NCBI GenBank assembly: GCA_023053685.1 | Contig: JALIGW010000005.1 | Location: 26,182,501 to 26,246,500 of the forward strand | Reading direction: 5' to 3' | Source: Diadophis punctatus similis | Taxonomy: Eukaryota > Chordata > Lepidosauria > Squamata > Dipsadidae | Length of the DNA stretch: 64,000 nucleotides | Part shown: positions 63,701 through 64,000 of the stretch, piece by piece | How the letters are laid out: every line of letters starts with the position of its first letter | Position numbering within the stretch: position 1 is the first letter of the stretch | The notes under the pieces: generated by a model | What the model was told of the DNA's origin: nothing | The model's input: the letters and a program-made list of their open reading frames with translations, nothing else | Databases searched by the model: none | Made by a program: the position numbers and the translations under genes

Positions 63701-64000
63701 GGATTTTTTTTGCTTAAATATCTGCATTCATTCTTTAGAATTTCTCAAGCATAACTTACACAAAATATTATACAATGGAAAATATGAATTGCATAAAGCA
63801 GCATGTGAAACTTTGGGCCTTTTGTTGATTAAACAGATTTTTTTCACTACCTATCTATAAAATAGTGCATTCTCTTTTTGATCAATTATCCAGCATCAGC
63901 TTCTTAAGCCTATTATTATTGTCACTGGAACTGAACAAATATCCAGTTTGAAAATCATTATGCACAGCTCAGATACCAGTACACTGGAAATTTCACAAGC
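60761..64000. other. Right end, no gene recognised; possible neighbouring 3' UTR
   Basis: More than 3 kb of AT-rich, almost repeat-free sequence. In human, PLEKHA1 lies upstream of HTRA1 in the same orientation, so its 3' UTR on the minus strand could reach into this part; TTTATT at 61690-61695 would be a minus-strand poly-A signal. I see no coding sequence to confirm this. Confidence 0.25.

Overview
The window is vertebrate nuclear DNA, most likely from a squamate reptile and probably a snake. It is AT-rich, with large introns. It carries tRNA-headed SINEs of the Sauria type, CR1 and L2-like LINE pieces, many short hAT-type elements with 8-bp target duplications, and long CA/TA microsatellites. 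No bacterial or viral gene organisation is visible.

Two genes can be read and they converge tail to tail. On the plus strand, about 2.6-12.4 kb holds part of a scavenger-receptor cysteine-rich (SRCR) gene of the DMBT1 kind. It has two complete group-B SRCR domain exons, each 312 bp with 8 cysteines, linked by very small exons of 39, 18, 18 and 30 bp. All introns are phase 1. Its 5' end lies left of the window. No CUB or ZP exon follows, and the last recognisable cassette exon is followed by a decayed tandem copy with an in-frame stop.

On the minus strand, 16.2-58.8 kb holds the complete HTRA1 serine protease gene. Nine coding exons give a predicted 486-residue protein: signal peptide, IGFBP module, Kazal module, trypsin-like protease with His226/Asp256/Ser334, and PDZ domain. 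The first exon sits in a CpG-rich block and intron 1 is about 19.6 kb. HTRA1 next to DMBT1 matches human 10q26, which supports both names, but the relative orientation here is convergent rather than head to tail.

The rest is intron, flank and repeats. 1-2.6 kb: LINE scraps and a hAT element nested in a LINE tail. 4-15 kb: SRCR introns with CR1, TIR elements and a LINE fragment that split a local duplication. 16.5-38 kb: HTRA1 introns 2-8 with SINEs, several hAT families (two inserted back to back at one site), an L2 element split by a hAT element, and a microsatellite cluster flanked by 44-bp inverted arms. 38.7-58.2 kb: intron 1 with a 581-codon open LINE reverse transcriptase, more hAT elements and two strong palindromes. 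59-64 kb: HTRA1 upstream sequence with one SINE and otherwise little recognisable; the AT-rich right end could be the 3' UTR of the next gene, which is only a guess from synteny. I found no new gene system. The most unusual items are the microexon/SRCR cassette array with its decaying duplicate, the inverted arms around a microsatellite, and the density of datable hAT insertions.
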